NCBI GenBank assembly: GCA_029204225.1
Contig: CM055096.1
Coordinates: 33,860,571 to 33,924,570 of the forward strand
Origin: Diphasiastrum complanatum
Taxonomy: Eukaryota; Streptophyta; Lycopodiopsida; Lycopodiales; Lycopodiaceae
Length of the DNA stretch: 64,000 bases
Reading direction: 5' to 3'
Numbering within the stretch: the stretch's first letter is position 1; the number at the start of each line of letters is the position of its first letter. Positions 53,794-63,588 of the stretch are shown one piece after another. The position numbers and the translations under genes were made by a program. Under the pieces are notes generated by a model. The model saw only the letters and a program-made list of their open reading frames with translations, was not told where the DNA came from and ran no database searches.

Positions 53794-55314
53794 TGTGAAA
53801 ATTTGAAAAAGCTATCTATGTTGAGTTAGGGAGTTCATTAAGTTTTTGTGTGTCCATCCACATGTTAGTAGGTGATAGGGCCAATTTTGGCTTAGGAAAC
53901 TCGAAGTCTGACTCCACGGACTTCAATGACTTCGACTCCAACATAGACTCTTAACTTACTCAACTCCATCAACTCTCGACTTCAACATCAACTCTCGACT
54001 TACTCAACTCCATCGATTTACTCAAAGTCCGACTTACTCGACCATCGACTTACTTGACTCCATCAATTCTTGACTTACTCAACTCCAACGACTTATTCGA
54101 CTTACTCGACCTACTTGACTCCCTAATGAATTATCAAGTCAATTCGATACAAGAAAAAAGGTCAATCCATGTATTGTCAGTCGATTCCAACCCATGTCGC
54201 GATCAGGAGGACAACGTTGACAATCCACCTACTTGTACATAGATTTACTATTTATAACGATGGCTATCTACTATAGGACGACTCTAGTAAATTAAGTAGA
54301 TTCAAACTTATACTCTCAAGTACTGGTCACTGAACTGCAATCATCAACAAATCAAGTGAATTCAGAATAAAGTCTGCACCTTTAGATTAAGCATCTGAAG
54401 CTCTACATTTTTGCACCTCACAGACTAGCGCACTGCTTCACACTCATGTACTCTCAAAGAGTGCAATTTGTCCACACACCACTATTTTTGTTCATTTGTG
54501 CATTATCAAAAACTATATACATCTTGATTCTTGCTGCTACGCTGACACACTTCTGATCCACAACTGTCTGTTGTAAGTTTCCACTATTAGTATCTTGATC
54601 CAGATTTTGATTTCGGACCTCTATCTTTGGAACCGATTCTTCAATTCTCATCAAGATACCAAGTTCTACTCTTATATCAAAACTCATTTCTGCTACACCC
54701 ACCGATTTCCAATAAAATCATGATTAGGCCAAAAGTAAAGTTTGATGTGGCTCGAGCTTGCTTAGGCTTGCTACAAGTGTCATGTTTAGGTTAGATGTGT
54801 GACTCATCCCTATGTGTTGGCATGAGATCTAGTGACCAATCAAAAGAGAGATTTACATCAATTTGGTCCAATCAAGTCTGAGGGCTCGTAAGTCACTCAA
54901 CCAATCAAATGTAGAGGAGGAGAAAAAGGGGTCCAATCAAAATCAAGCCCTCCCTACCTCACGTTCCTATTAGAGAACATGTTAGGTTCATTTGTACTGT
55001 AGTTCTTTGGAGTTAAGAGATTTCCCCCCCCCCCCCCATTTTGAGTGGCTTTCTCTCTCTACCCGAGCATTGATTGGTGGATTCTCTCTCTACCCAAGAG
55101 CAAGGCTTTCCCACACTTAGTTTTTTCATCCACAAGTCTCCACACATGTGAATGTTCTTTGATGATTGATATATTCATGTTACATCGTGCTCTTGCCTTA
55201 GTTTTTTGAGATAGATCTTGATTATCAATCTATGCTTGATCTTTGTGCAATCACCAAATGTTAGGAGATCATAATCACACTTTTGGACACTCCCACACGT
55301 GTGAAATTTTAACA
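53794..55314 (+). repeat. 3' LTR of the copia element, with an internal insertion
   Basis: 53,794-53,880 and 54,716-54,860 match the 5' LTR; 53,890-54,715 has no counterpart there and looks like an insertion. The end is fixed by the CTTCT duplication at 55,315. A C15-like run at 55,025-55,039 and TCTCTCTACCC repeats lie inside. ORFs in it are not genes. Confidence 0.7.
53905..54125. repeat. Degenerate GACTTACTCGACTCCATC tandem repeat
   Basis: Units such as GACTTACTCAACTCCATCAA, GACTTACTCGACCATC and GACTTACTTGACTCCATCAA recur at about 20-30 base spacing. Located in the part of the 3' LTR that has no counterpart in the 5' LTR. Confidence 0.65.
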
Positions 55315-55319
55315 CTTCT

Positions 55320-55870
55320 TGATTTGGTTCACGTGAAATACCGGATGCACTTGAGCTCCCTCCGAGAGATCCAACTAGTAATCTAAGGATCCAATCATTT
55401 TCAAGACCTTGTATGGTCCTCTATACCTAGGGGACAATTTGTAATGCTTGTCAGTACGAATCACACTAGAATCTTTTGGGATTCTTAAATACACCCAAAC
55501 CCCCACTTGAAAGTCTCGAGGTGATCTTTTTAGATTAGCATAATGTCGGTCCCTATCCAGGGCACATTGGACATTCTCATATGCTATTTATAGCATTTCC
55601 TACATGTCGTGTAGGAAATATACTACCTTCTGAAACTTGATCGATCGAGTCTCAACAGAAATGGGAGATCTAGGTTCAAAATAGTACATAAGCATGAATG
55701 GGCTATAATCGATAGTCGAATACTTACTACTATTATAGGGAAACCCGATCAAAGGCAGATACTACTCCCAATCAGATTGTCGTCGAGAAATATATGCTCG
55801 TAGAATTTGTTCCATCATCTGGTTTGTTCTTGTGATGGTAACCAAAAGTTGAAGCTTCATGTAATGAAGT
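55320..55870 (-). pseudogene. Chromovirus integrase C-terminal part (minus)
   Basis: From 55,870 to the left: MMEQILRAYISRRQSDWE, LPLIGFPYNSSKYSTIDYSP, LKRSPRDFQVGVWVYLRIPK, YKLSPRYRGPYKVLKMIGSL and GAQVHPVFHVNQIKK. These are the post-catalytic integrase and the GPF/Y-type module (RYRGPYKVLK) that precede the chromodomain. It ends at the target duplication CTTCT; the next residues lie at 40,375. Several stops are present. Confidence 0.8.
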
Positions 55871-56239
55871 TTCAGTAAATCTTAAGTTACTCTAGATTAG
55901 ATTTTAAGAGTATTAAAATCTAGACGTACCCTAGATTGAACCCTAACTTGGGAATGACACTTGGTACCATGTCTAGAGTAAGGGCAATTTCCGGATTACA
56001 ATTCTTATAAAAACATAGTACATGAGTTGGATAAAGTTTGAAACATTTCAGATGGAAAGAAATTTTTAGAGAAACTCATGTGTCTTGTAAGAATTATGGC
56101 CTTTCTTATGGTAAGGTATTGCTTAGGAATCTAGTGAATTGTGATTAAAGAATCATAATTTAGACTCTAAGATATACTTGACCTATAGGAGAGGGCTTTA
56201 AGCATGGCGAAATTACCCCCAATGAATAAACATGATAGC

Positions 56240-56520
56240 AAAATTTGGTAGTGATCAGCCATCTTACCAAATCGGCTATGGCTACTTGGGTAAAGACCAC
56301 CAAGAAAGCATATGATTTAGTTCAGTTTTTTGTTGAGCATCTGTTTAGGCTTTACGAATTACCAAGTGATATTGTGAGCAATCATGATCCGAGATTCAAT
56401 GGTCACTTTTGGTCAGCCGTGTTTTGCTAAACTAGAGACAACATTGAGCTTGAGTTCTTCTAATCATCCCGAGACGGATGGCCAACTCCATCTGAGTTTC
56501 CAAGATAGTATACAATCATT
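56240..56520 (+). pseudogene. Ty3-gypsy integrase core fragment (plus)
   Basis: MVVISHLTKSAMATWVKTTK, then FFVEHLFRLYELPSDIVSNH and DPRFNGHFWSAVF, then after a frameshift LSLSSSNHPETDGQLH. These are the conserved integrase core motifs (VVDRLTKSAHF; IVSDRDxRF; YHPQTDGQ). The second Asp position (VSNHDPRF) is partly changed. It is the stretch that should directly precede the minus-strand piece at 55,870, but is in the opposite orientation. Confidence 0.75.
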
Positions 56521-56958
56521 TTCCAATCGAAAAAAGATTAACCACCTAGGTTTGTAAGCAATTCTCATCAAGATATCACTATTACCTAGCGAGAAATTGT
56601 CTCAATATAATTTTCATCAATATGTTTATGTTTTTTCTGACTAGTTTATGCATGTATAGAAACTTATTCTATGGAATACATTGCAGATCCATAGGATTAC
56701 AAACTTGCGCAAAGAAATCATGATCACACAATGATTCACTACACATCATATCTCTATAGATCTTACACAATTTGTACACAACACTTTTTCAACTCAAAGA
56801 GTTATTTCGCAACCAAAATCTCAACTGGAGATTATTTCCAAAAGAACATATTGGTAGAGTGAATTTCCTTACCTTGCATCAACTTACGGATCTTAGTTCT
56901 ACTAAGATCAAGTTGATCACAACCCGCAAGAAACACACTGTCCTTATAATAGAACTCT
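56521..56958. other. No gene recognised
   Basis: AT-rich sequence between the integrase fragment and the gypsy LTR. The frame at 56,772-56,981 crosses into the LTR and is not a gene. Confidence 0.35.
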
Positions 56959-56963
56959 TTTGT

Positions 56964-57768
56964 TGTTGGAAGTATTTCTAGTTTACGCGATGGCTAGATC
57001 TACTTACGGGTGTAGTATAGGGATGTAGAGATTCATCCACTTTTTATGTTTCTACAACAAGCTTCAACAGAATACGAAAAGAATCAACATGAATGAGAAC
57101 ACTAAGGCTTACCCAACTAGTGCCCGTAACAGAAATAAAGCTAATTAATGACAACAATAAAATTCCTTGCTAAGGCAAATCCAACTAGCAAGATTACTAA
57201 ATCCCACGTAACACCCAAATGGAGATAATAAGAATTGTGGCTAAACTAAGCAATAAACACTTAAAACCACTTAAACAATTAAAGGCCAATGAAAGGAGGC
57301 AAGAGGAGGCCCAAGCACCTTCCCTCAAACTATGCACCTTCCAATGGGAACACAATGAAATGCAAGATAATCACAATAGCAATTTTGCCTTAATCACAAA
57401 GTTTTGTTTACAATGCAAATACCTCTCCTTTTATGGCAAGGAGGGTCTTCCATAAGTGTCTACTAACTTATGGGACTAATCTGTTTCTAGCCTTTCTAGA
57501 ACTTCTAACTTAGGATTTAGAACTTCAAAGTTCTTAACTTAGGAAAACTTAAGATAAAATATTTCTAATCTTAAGTTTCCTAAGTCTAAGTTCCAAATCT
57601 AGGTTTAAGCTATTTTATTATTATTTAAGCTTCTACTCATGGACTTACAAAACACATGCCATGGTTGAAGTTTATTGACATATACTCATACGTGGTCTTA
57701 CAAAACACATGCCATGGAGTTTTATTTCTTTCTTTTTTATTTTCTCTGTGTTAGCACAGTTGCTAGCA
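56964..57768 (-). repeat. 3' LTR of the polymerase-less gypsy
   Basis: TGTTGGAAGTATTTCTAG ... CAGTTGCTAGCA. The minus direction makes this the 3' LTR. Contains a 78-codon frame also found in the partner LTR; not a gene. Confidence 0.9.
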
Positions 57769-57785
57769 TTATCCCCCTCCTTATT
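57769..57785 (-). promoter_or_regulatory. Polypurine tract
   Basis: On the minus strand AATAAGGAGGGGGATAA directly abuts the LTR start (TGCTAGCAACTG). Confidence 0.8.
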
Positions 57786-57903
57786 GGATTGGTGGTCCCA
57801 CACCAATTGACGCCTTTTCGTCATGGATCTTTTGTGCTTCTTGGAGGCGAGACTGTTGCTGTCAGGAGTGGTAGATTTTCGTGTCGATGCCCTCCATCAT
57901 TTG

Positions 57904-58788
57904 TCACCGTAATTTGTTCAGGAAAGACATGGGTTTGTAATAATGGAGCATACCCTGGAGAAAGTTATGGGTTTTCCATAGCTCCACCATATCAACGTGC
58001 AGGACGGAAGTGAATGCAGCGCAATAATAGAGCCTTGCAACGTTGATATGGTCATCTTGCATTCGCAAGGGTTTATTGATATCAAGGGCGATCATATAGT
58101 CTTTAAAGTATGTAGGAACTTCATGGGCTGGCGATTCGATGGGGGCCTTGCCTTTCTCTTGCCGGGATGGTGCTTGGAAATTTTTGGGGACTGGTGTAGG
58201 GGTACAGGCAATCTCAAGGACTTCTCGAACAATGGTGAGGTCACTCAGCAGTTGAATATGTAGTGGGTTTTTCATTTTCTCTTTCAGAGTATGACCATGT
58301 GGTTGAGGTTTCGGTGGTGGAGAGGTGTGTGGATGAGGGACAGTTGGTATGTCATGGAGGATCTCGTCATCAATTTGATAGATAGTCTCCTCCTCAAATA
58401 GATCCCATGGATAGTGTGGACGTTTGGGACGGTAGAATTTTGTCTCAGGCTTTTCAATTGCAACCTTGAAAACTGGTTCCACCTTGGAAGCATGTTGCGG
58501 ATAGGTCCTAAGTGGGAGTGCCTCCATATAGTTGAGGATCTGAATATCAAAAATGTCCATATCTTCTGGGCAATTCTGGATTTATAAGACATTCTCGTCA
58601 TAAATGAATAAATCGTCTGATTCATTAGTAGGTAGCCATGCAACATTTAGCAGTTCATCATGGTGTGGAAGAATATCAATAAAATTGATATTGATGATAG
58701 GTGTATCCAAATCAGGTAATTGGTCATGATCGATCGGGAGTGAAGAGGTACAATTATCCTGATGCTGAGCACAGTAATCGGCATTCAC
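57904..58788 (-). CDS. Gypsy post-protease region
   Basis: Two frames: 58,788-58,582 (LPDLDTPIININFIDILPHH, acidic) and 58,560-57,904 (218 codons: MDIFDIQILNYMEALPLRTY ... FKVAIEKPETKFYRPKRPHY ... PTYFKDYMIALDINKPLRMQ ... VDMVELWKTHNFLQGMLHYY). A comparable acidic spacer occurs after the protease of the nested gypsy (47,505-47,323). In full-length relatives RT follows; here the element ends 135 bases later at the polypurine tract. Function unknown; it is retained without stops over 218 codons. Confidence 0.6.
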
Positions 58789-58909
58789 ATAATCAATGGT
58801 AGCTAGACTGTGACTCCAGTTTATGATATCAGTAGATTTAACATAATGATCTTTTTTGTGGCTAGACTAGTATGGCTCAAATACTGAGTTGGTGGTTGAG
58901 GATCCTTCG

Positions 58910-59330
58910 TCATGGTGCAGGTTTGAGTTTACCTGTTGAATCAATGGTGACAGAGTTGTCACGATTTCCAAAAGTGACTCGGCCTTTGCTCCAGTCATGA
59001 ACAACTCGTGCATTGGTGAGCCACGGATGACCAAGTAGTAATTCATAAGAATAGGCATTATTGAGAATATCAAGTACTACGAGATCAACAAAAAACTTGA
59101 GACCTCCTAGTTTGATCAGCACGTGCGGAAGGAAACCGGTAGGTCGGACCACAGCCATCCGAAGCTGACAAGTGGGTTTGGCTAGCTTGTCTCTCAGATT
59201 CCATTCCATCATGAGGGATGTGGAAATGATATTAACCCTGGAACCTCCATCGAGTACTGCTAAAACTTCACGGGATTGATGATGGGTAGCTGGAATTTTG
59301 ATGTTGCCTCATTCGCTAAGTGGATTGGTT
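58910..59330 (-). pseudogene. Gypsy aspartic protease (polymerase-less element)
   Basis: SREVLAVLDGGSRVNIISTS (catalytic Asp in DGGSRVN), LMMEWNLRDKLAKPTCQLRM, FFVDLVVLDILNNAYSYELL and LGHPWLTNARVVHDWSKGRV, the standard order for Athila/Tat-like proteases. A stop lies just upstream of the catalytic motif (near 59,310). Otherwise the frame is open to 58,910. Confidence 0.8.
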
Positions 59331-60033
59331 AGATGTAAGGGCATTTCAGGCAACTCGTCAGTAGTGGTGGTGGTATTGGATTGGATCTGTTGTTTTCACT
59401 GGCCAGCATGCTTCCAGAGTACATGGAAGGGAAGAATGACATTGGCTTGTAGTAAATCTCCCCAAACTTTGGTACCTTCAAGGGTTTTGCTTTCAAAGGG
59501 CTTGTGACGTTATGGGAAGAGGAAGATTGTTGGTCGGCATTGCGGATTTGCTGGCGATATTGATGATGCAGCCGAATTTCTTCAGATGGGTGAGGGTAAA
59601 CTATCGGGGTTGAATCTTCACTTGGAGGAACAGCCTGCGGTTGAGTTTTGCTGGGTGCAAGTGTAGGGGCTTGGCGTTGGGTTTGTGTCCGAGTCATCAC
59701 CCAAGCAGGATGTGTTTCGATTGGTAAGGTTTCTACTTGCCCTAAACAAATAGGAGCAGCTGGCTTAGATCGGGATGGGCAGTCCTTCACGTGATGTTCA
59801 ATACCACAGTTTTCACAAGCTGGAGGAAAGCGGAGTTTATCTGGGCAGCGAATACTAGGATGTTTACCTGCAAAGATAAAACATCCTCGTATTGCGGATA
59901 GTTGATGTGCGGCAAAGACAACTTGGTTTGGATTGTAAGCTTGGGCATTGGGATCCATGGTTTGAGCATTAGAATCATAGGTATAATAAACAGTAGTTTC
60001 AGTAGAGTACAGTGGTTCAGTGTTGTCTTTCAC
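59329..60033 (-). CDS. Gypsy gag zinc-knuckle region
   Basis: A 234-codon frame has GCFIFAGKHPSIRCPDKL (a knuckle with one Cys changed to Phe-Ala context), CENCGIEHHVKDCPSRS (intact Cys-X2-Cys-X4-His-X4-Cys), then a Gln/Pro-rich linker (TRTQTQRQAPTLAPSKTQPQ). It follows the gag core on the same strand. Confidence 0.75.
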   Translation of the reverse strand: MKDNTEPLYSTETTVYYTYDSNAQTMDPNAQAYNPNQVVFAAHQLSAIRGCFIFAGKHPSIRCPDKLRFPPACENCGIEHHVKDCPSRSKPAAPICLGQVETLPIETHPAWVMTRTQTQRQAPTLAPSKTQPQAVPPSEDSTPIVYPHPSEEIRLHHQYRQQIRNADQQSSSSHNVTSPLKAKPLKVPKFGEIYYKPMSFFPSMYSGSMLASENNRSNPIPPPLLTSCLKCPYI

Positions 60034-60510
60034 ATAGTAGGTGGCCGGATCGATGGTATTCGAATCAAGATAGTGGACAACGTTTTGTGGGGCAGGTTGG
60101 TTAATGACAAACTGTTGACATGGGGATGGGAATTGATTTGGTGCAATTGGTCATGGTTGGTAGACCCCTGGTCGTGGCATAGGCTGTTGTAAAGGGTAAG
60201 GGCGGTAAGCTCGATAGATGGTGGGTCTGGTGGTTGTTGGGAAATGGTTTCACAGTTGAGGGCATTCATTAGCAGTGTGATGTTGTGAGCAGATTGGACA
60301 CCAGACATTTTTCCTTGCTGGAAAGGATTTCTCAGCAATCTGTTTCATGGCAGTTTGGAAATCGGCATTGAGTTTATCCATATGAGATTGTTGAGCTTTT
60401 TGCCAGGTTTTCATTTGATGTAAAAATTCAGAAGATTGAGCAATATTGTCATACTTCAGGTGATTAGGACGGTCTGATTCTTAGATTTCTTTTCATGATG
60501 GTCAAAGTCA

Positions 60511-61060
60511 TCATTGAAAACCTCGTCTTCCTCGCGGATAGCATCGGTCATCATCTTTAAGTTGATCATAAAAGTCAATTGGTTTGAGTTCACGGCGGAT
60601 GTTTTTAGGCAATCCAACTAAGAATAGTTTTATGGCCATACGTTCGGTGATATTTTCATCAACACATTCTACTTTGAGACGTTTAAAACGTTCAATGTGG
60701 TTTCGAACAAACTCTTCGCGACGCATCTTGCTGTGGGTAATTTGAATGAATGGGCTCTGAGTCAGTTTGGATGGTTTGAGACGCTTGATGAGAGCGTCCT
60801 TGAGGGTGGTCCCAAAAGCAAGATCAGGAGCTTCGAGATTCAAGTACCATTCCTTGGCGGTTCCATAGAGTACCATAGGAAATAGGCGTAGCTTTTCAGT
60901 TTCAGAGGTATCTCCATAAAAAAGACATGCATTATCAAAGTCTTGGAGAAATCAGACTCGGTCAGATTCTCCATCATACTTTGGTGAATCGATACGTGGA
61001 ATTCTTTGTTCTAGTCGTAGAGGAGCCGGATTAGAAGATTCAGCACAGTCACGAGACATG
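60511..61060 (-). pseudogene. Gypsy gag core (polymerase-less element)
   Basis: From 61,060 the N-terminal MSRDCAESSNPAPLRLEQRI and DSPKYDGESDRVxFLQDFDN are readable with a stop, then the open frame 60,876-60,511: MVLYGTAKEWYLNLEAPDLA, LKPSKLTQSPFIQITHSKMR and HIERFKRLKVECVDENITER, ending RRELKPIDFYDQLKDDD. Similar to the gag at 49,270. The stop after DYDQ...RRGFQ and a frame change precede the knuckle region. Confidence 0.8.
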
Positions 61061-61891
61061 ATGCAGAATACAGATGAGCAAGTCAATATTGTACTTGGCA
61101 GAAAAGCAGTTTGCTTGCAAAATTGATAGTGTAGGACAAAAAACTAGTCTTTCTGGTCGTGATAGAATTCGCAAACAGACTGTGAAATCGTGGAGAGGCA
61201 GATAAATTTAACTGTAGTACTCGCGAATTCTAACAGAGAGTTCTAAATATTAGAATAGTGATTCTTTTAGATTTTCTAGAAAAAAATTGAAATTTCAAAA
61301 TTCGCGGGTAGGACAGGGAAATCGTACTCTTTGAGAACGAATTCTGAGACTTGATGGTGAATTCTAACAAAGAGTTTTGATTGGCAGATAGAGAATATGG
61401 AAAAAATGTGATTTTCTGATAGTAAACAGGCAAAATCTCTGAAATAGAATTCGCTGGACTGTTGGAGGACTGATTTTGATGAGATCTAGCCTCAATGAAG
61501 CCGGCGAATTCTAGGACAAAGATTTGGGTGAGAAATAAGGGATTTTGACAGTATATCAAGCTGTTTTCTCAAAATATGACCGTGGTCAAAATTCGTGGAG
61601 GTGAAAAAATGAAAGATCAAGGTCTGTTAGGGCTGCAAACAGGCTGGCGAATTCTGATATACCTGTTTGGTTTTAAAAAAGGTCACTTGGGTCACTTCTT
61701 TTGAAGAAAATGCCCAAGTTGACTCTTTTGTTGCTTCCCCCCGGTTTGAGAAGGTGCTCCGTAGCTCGTGTAGGACCTAGAGAGACGACGTGTGTTGTTT
61801 GTTGGTAGATAGAGACAGGCAAACAAGCAAACATACAACACGGAAGCAAGAAAAAAAAAAAAAGGAGAAGAAGCTAGGTAAAAAAATACTT

Positions 61892-61911
61892 AAAATCGGC
61901 AACGGCGCCAA
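61892..61911 (-). promoter_or_regulatory. Gypsy primer-binding site
   Basis: On the minus strand TTGGCGCCGTTGCCGATTTT follows the LTR end CTTCCAACA. The core TGGCGCCGTTGCCG is typical of plant gypsy elements (tRNA-Asp type by family knowledge). Confidence 0.85.
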
Positions 61912-62709
61912 TGTTGGAAGTATTTCTAGTTTACATGATGGCTAGATCTACTTACGGGTGTAGTATAGGGATGTAGAGATTCGTCCACTTTTTAAGTTTC
62001 TAAAACAAGCTTCAACAGAATACGGAAAGAATCAACAGGAATGAGAATACTAAGGCTTACCCAACTAGTGCCCATAATAGAGCTAATTAATGACAACAAT
62101 AAAATTCCTTGCTAAGGCAAATCCAACTAGCAAGATTACTAAATCCTACGTAACACCCAAAGGGAGATAATAAGAATTCCGGTTAAACTAAGCAATAAAC
62201 ACTTAAAACCATGCCACAATTAAAGGCCAATGAAAGGAGGCAAGAGGAGGCCCGAGCACCTTCCCTCAAGCTATGCACCTTCCAATGGGAACACAATGAA
62301 ATGCAAGATAATCACAATAGCAATTTTGCCTTAATCACAAAGTTTTGTTTACAATGCAAATACCTCTCCTTTTATGGCAAGGAGGGTCTTCCATAAGTGT
62401 CTACTAACTTATGGGACTAATCCGTTTCTAGCCTTTCTAGAACTTCTAACTTAGGATTTAGAACTTCAAAGCTCTTAACTTAGGAAAACTTAAGATAAAA
62501 CATTTTTAATCTTAAGTTTTCTAAGTCTAAGTTCTAAATCTAAGTTTAAGCTATTTTATTATTATTTAAGCTTCTACTCATGGACTTACAAAACACATGC
62601 CATGGTTGAAGTTTATTGACAGATACTCATACGTGGTCTTACAAAACACATGCCACAGAGTTTTATTTCTTTCTTTTTTATTTTCTCTGTGTTAGCACAG
62701 TTGCTAACA
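61912..62709 (-). repeat. 5' LTR of the polymerase-less gypsy
   Basis: TGTTGGAAGTATTTCTAG ... CAGTTGCTAACA; partner of 56,964-57,768. Confidence 0.9.
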
Positions 62710-62714
62710 TTTGT

Positions 62715-63162
62715 TCTAATACAAATTGACCAAACTTGTAATCAGCAACTTTTCTATTACCAGAATGTTTTCCAATTTTTCTTCTTTCAATCTTCTAACT
62801 AGATATCAATTTAGAATATTCTTGTAAAAAAATATCCTATTGATCCCAATTTTTAAAGAAAGTTCCCTCATCTATTCAGGAATCTATGCAATAGATGTTT
62901 CTCCTAGATAATGTTCTATCCTTCCTACTTCTCCTCCTATTGATAGGAAATTGACGAGTTTCCAAGGGGTGCATGTCAATTGAGACATGCTCTAGGAGAA
63001 GTTGCAAAATAAGAACTTCAAAAAGTCTTGAAAGTCAAGAAATGTGTTGTATTAATAGTATCAAGTACAGGTAATGTCCTAACATTTTTCCCTGAATGAC
63101 TTATCTAAAGAAAAAAAATGTATTGAATATTAAGAGGAAAGATATATTTGCAAACAATTTTA
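62715..63162. other. No gene recognised
   Basis: AT-rich sequence between the gypsy and the minus-strand frame below. Nothing supported. Confidence 0.35.
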
Positions 63163-63588
63163 TTAGTCATGTGACATCGTCCAAGGTAAACGGGTAATAA
63201 GAATTACCTTCCAAGGAATCACATGGAAATGCGTCAATTTTTGCTTAAGAAATTCACAAATATATTCCATGGATAAGGAAATAACTTGTAGGGTTTCCGG
63301 TTTTGTAAATTTGAGATATCCATAAGGGGTCATGACCAATACCTCAAATTTGCTATTTCCTTTGCATACAAATCTGAGAATTTGAGTAACGGACTTGAAA
63401 TCTGGACACAAATTGGTAGTTGGATCTTTGGGATAAATTGATCCATCCACCCACAAATCTATATACTTATGATTACTCATTCTCAATTCTCTAACTGTTG
63501 CAGCAGCATTCTCTACAACTTTCCCATTTTTCTTAATAAAAGGAGTGCATTCCATAGGAAGTGCAACATGCAAATGGAACATAGCCAT
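63163..63588 (-). CDS. Conserved N-terminal domain of unknown function (copy 2)
   Basis: A 141-codon frame with a plausible start (MAMFHLHVALPMECTPFIKK). It carries HKYIDLWVDGSIYPKDPTTN and FKSVTQILRFVCKGNSKFEV, which match the domain at 7,801-8,211 in order and spacing (HLHV ... DLW[IV]DG[ST][IL]YP[QK]DP ... [IV]C[NK]G). The remainder (VMTPYGYLKFTKPETLQVIS, MEYICEFLKQKL) has no counterpart in copy 1, whose C-terminal part is coiled and lysine-rich. Function unknown. It is on the opposite strand and 55 kb away, so it could be a second, truncated copy of the same gene cluster. The downstream sequence (towards 62.7 kb) shows no transposase, H3 or Ulp1 motif that I can see. Confidence 0.6.
   Translation of the reverse strand: MAMFHLHVALPMECTPFIKKNGKVVENAAATVRELRMSNHKYIDLWVDGSIYPKDPTTNLCPDFKSVTQILRFVCKGNSKFEVLVMTPYGYLKFTKPETLQVISLSMEYICEFLKQKLTHFHVIPWKVILITRLPWTMSHD

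Larger units (their letters stand above)
40371..55319 (+). mobile_element. Ty1-copia element inserted in a chromovirus, CTTCT duplication
   Basis: The element spans 40,376-55,314. It starts TGTGAAATTTG and ends ATTTTAACA, flanked by CTTCT at 40,371-40,375 and CTTCT at 55,315-55,319. Start sequences of the two LTRs match (TGTGAAATTTGAAAAAAGC at 40,376; TGTGAAAATTTGAAAAAGC at 53,794). Order inside: LTR, primer site, gag, protease, integrase (to 45,290), gypsy insertion, RT, RNase H, polypurine tract, 3' LTR. The LTRs are strongly diverged or rearranged inside, so this is an old insertion. Confidence 0.8.
56959..62714 (-). mobile_element. Complete LTR-to-LTR gypsy element lacking polymerase, TTTGT duplication
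   Basis: The element is 56,964-62,709 (5,746 bases), flanked by TTTGT at 56,959-56,963 and TTTGT at 62,710-62,714. LTRs 56,964-57,768 (805) and 61,912-62,709 (798) both run TGTTGGAAGTATTTC ... GTTGCTARCA and differ by scattered substitutions. Primer site and polypurine tract are intact. Internal coding: gag, zinc knuckle, protease and a post-protease region, then directly the polypurine tract; RT, RNase H and integrase are absent. Confidence 0.92.

Noticed and set aside
57219-57455. 78-codon frame, repeated at 62,211-62,396
   Set aside because: Both lie at the same place in the two LTRs of one element; not a gene.
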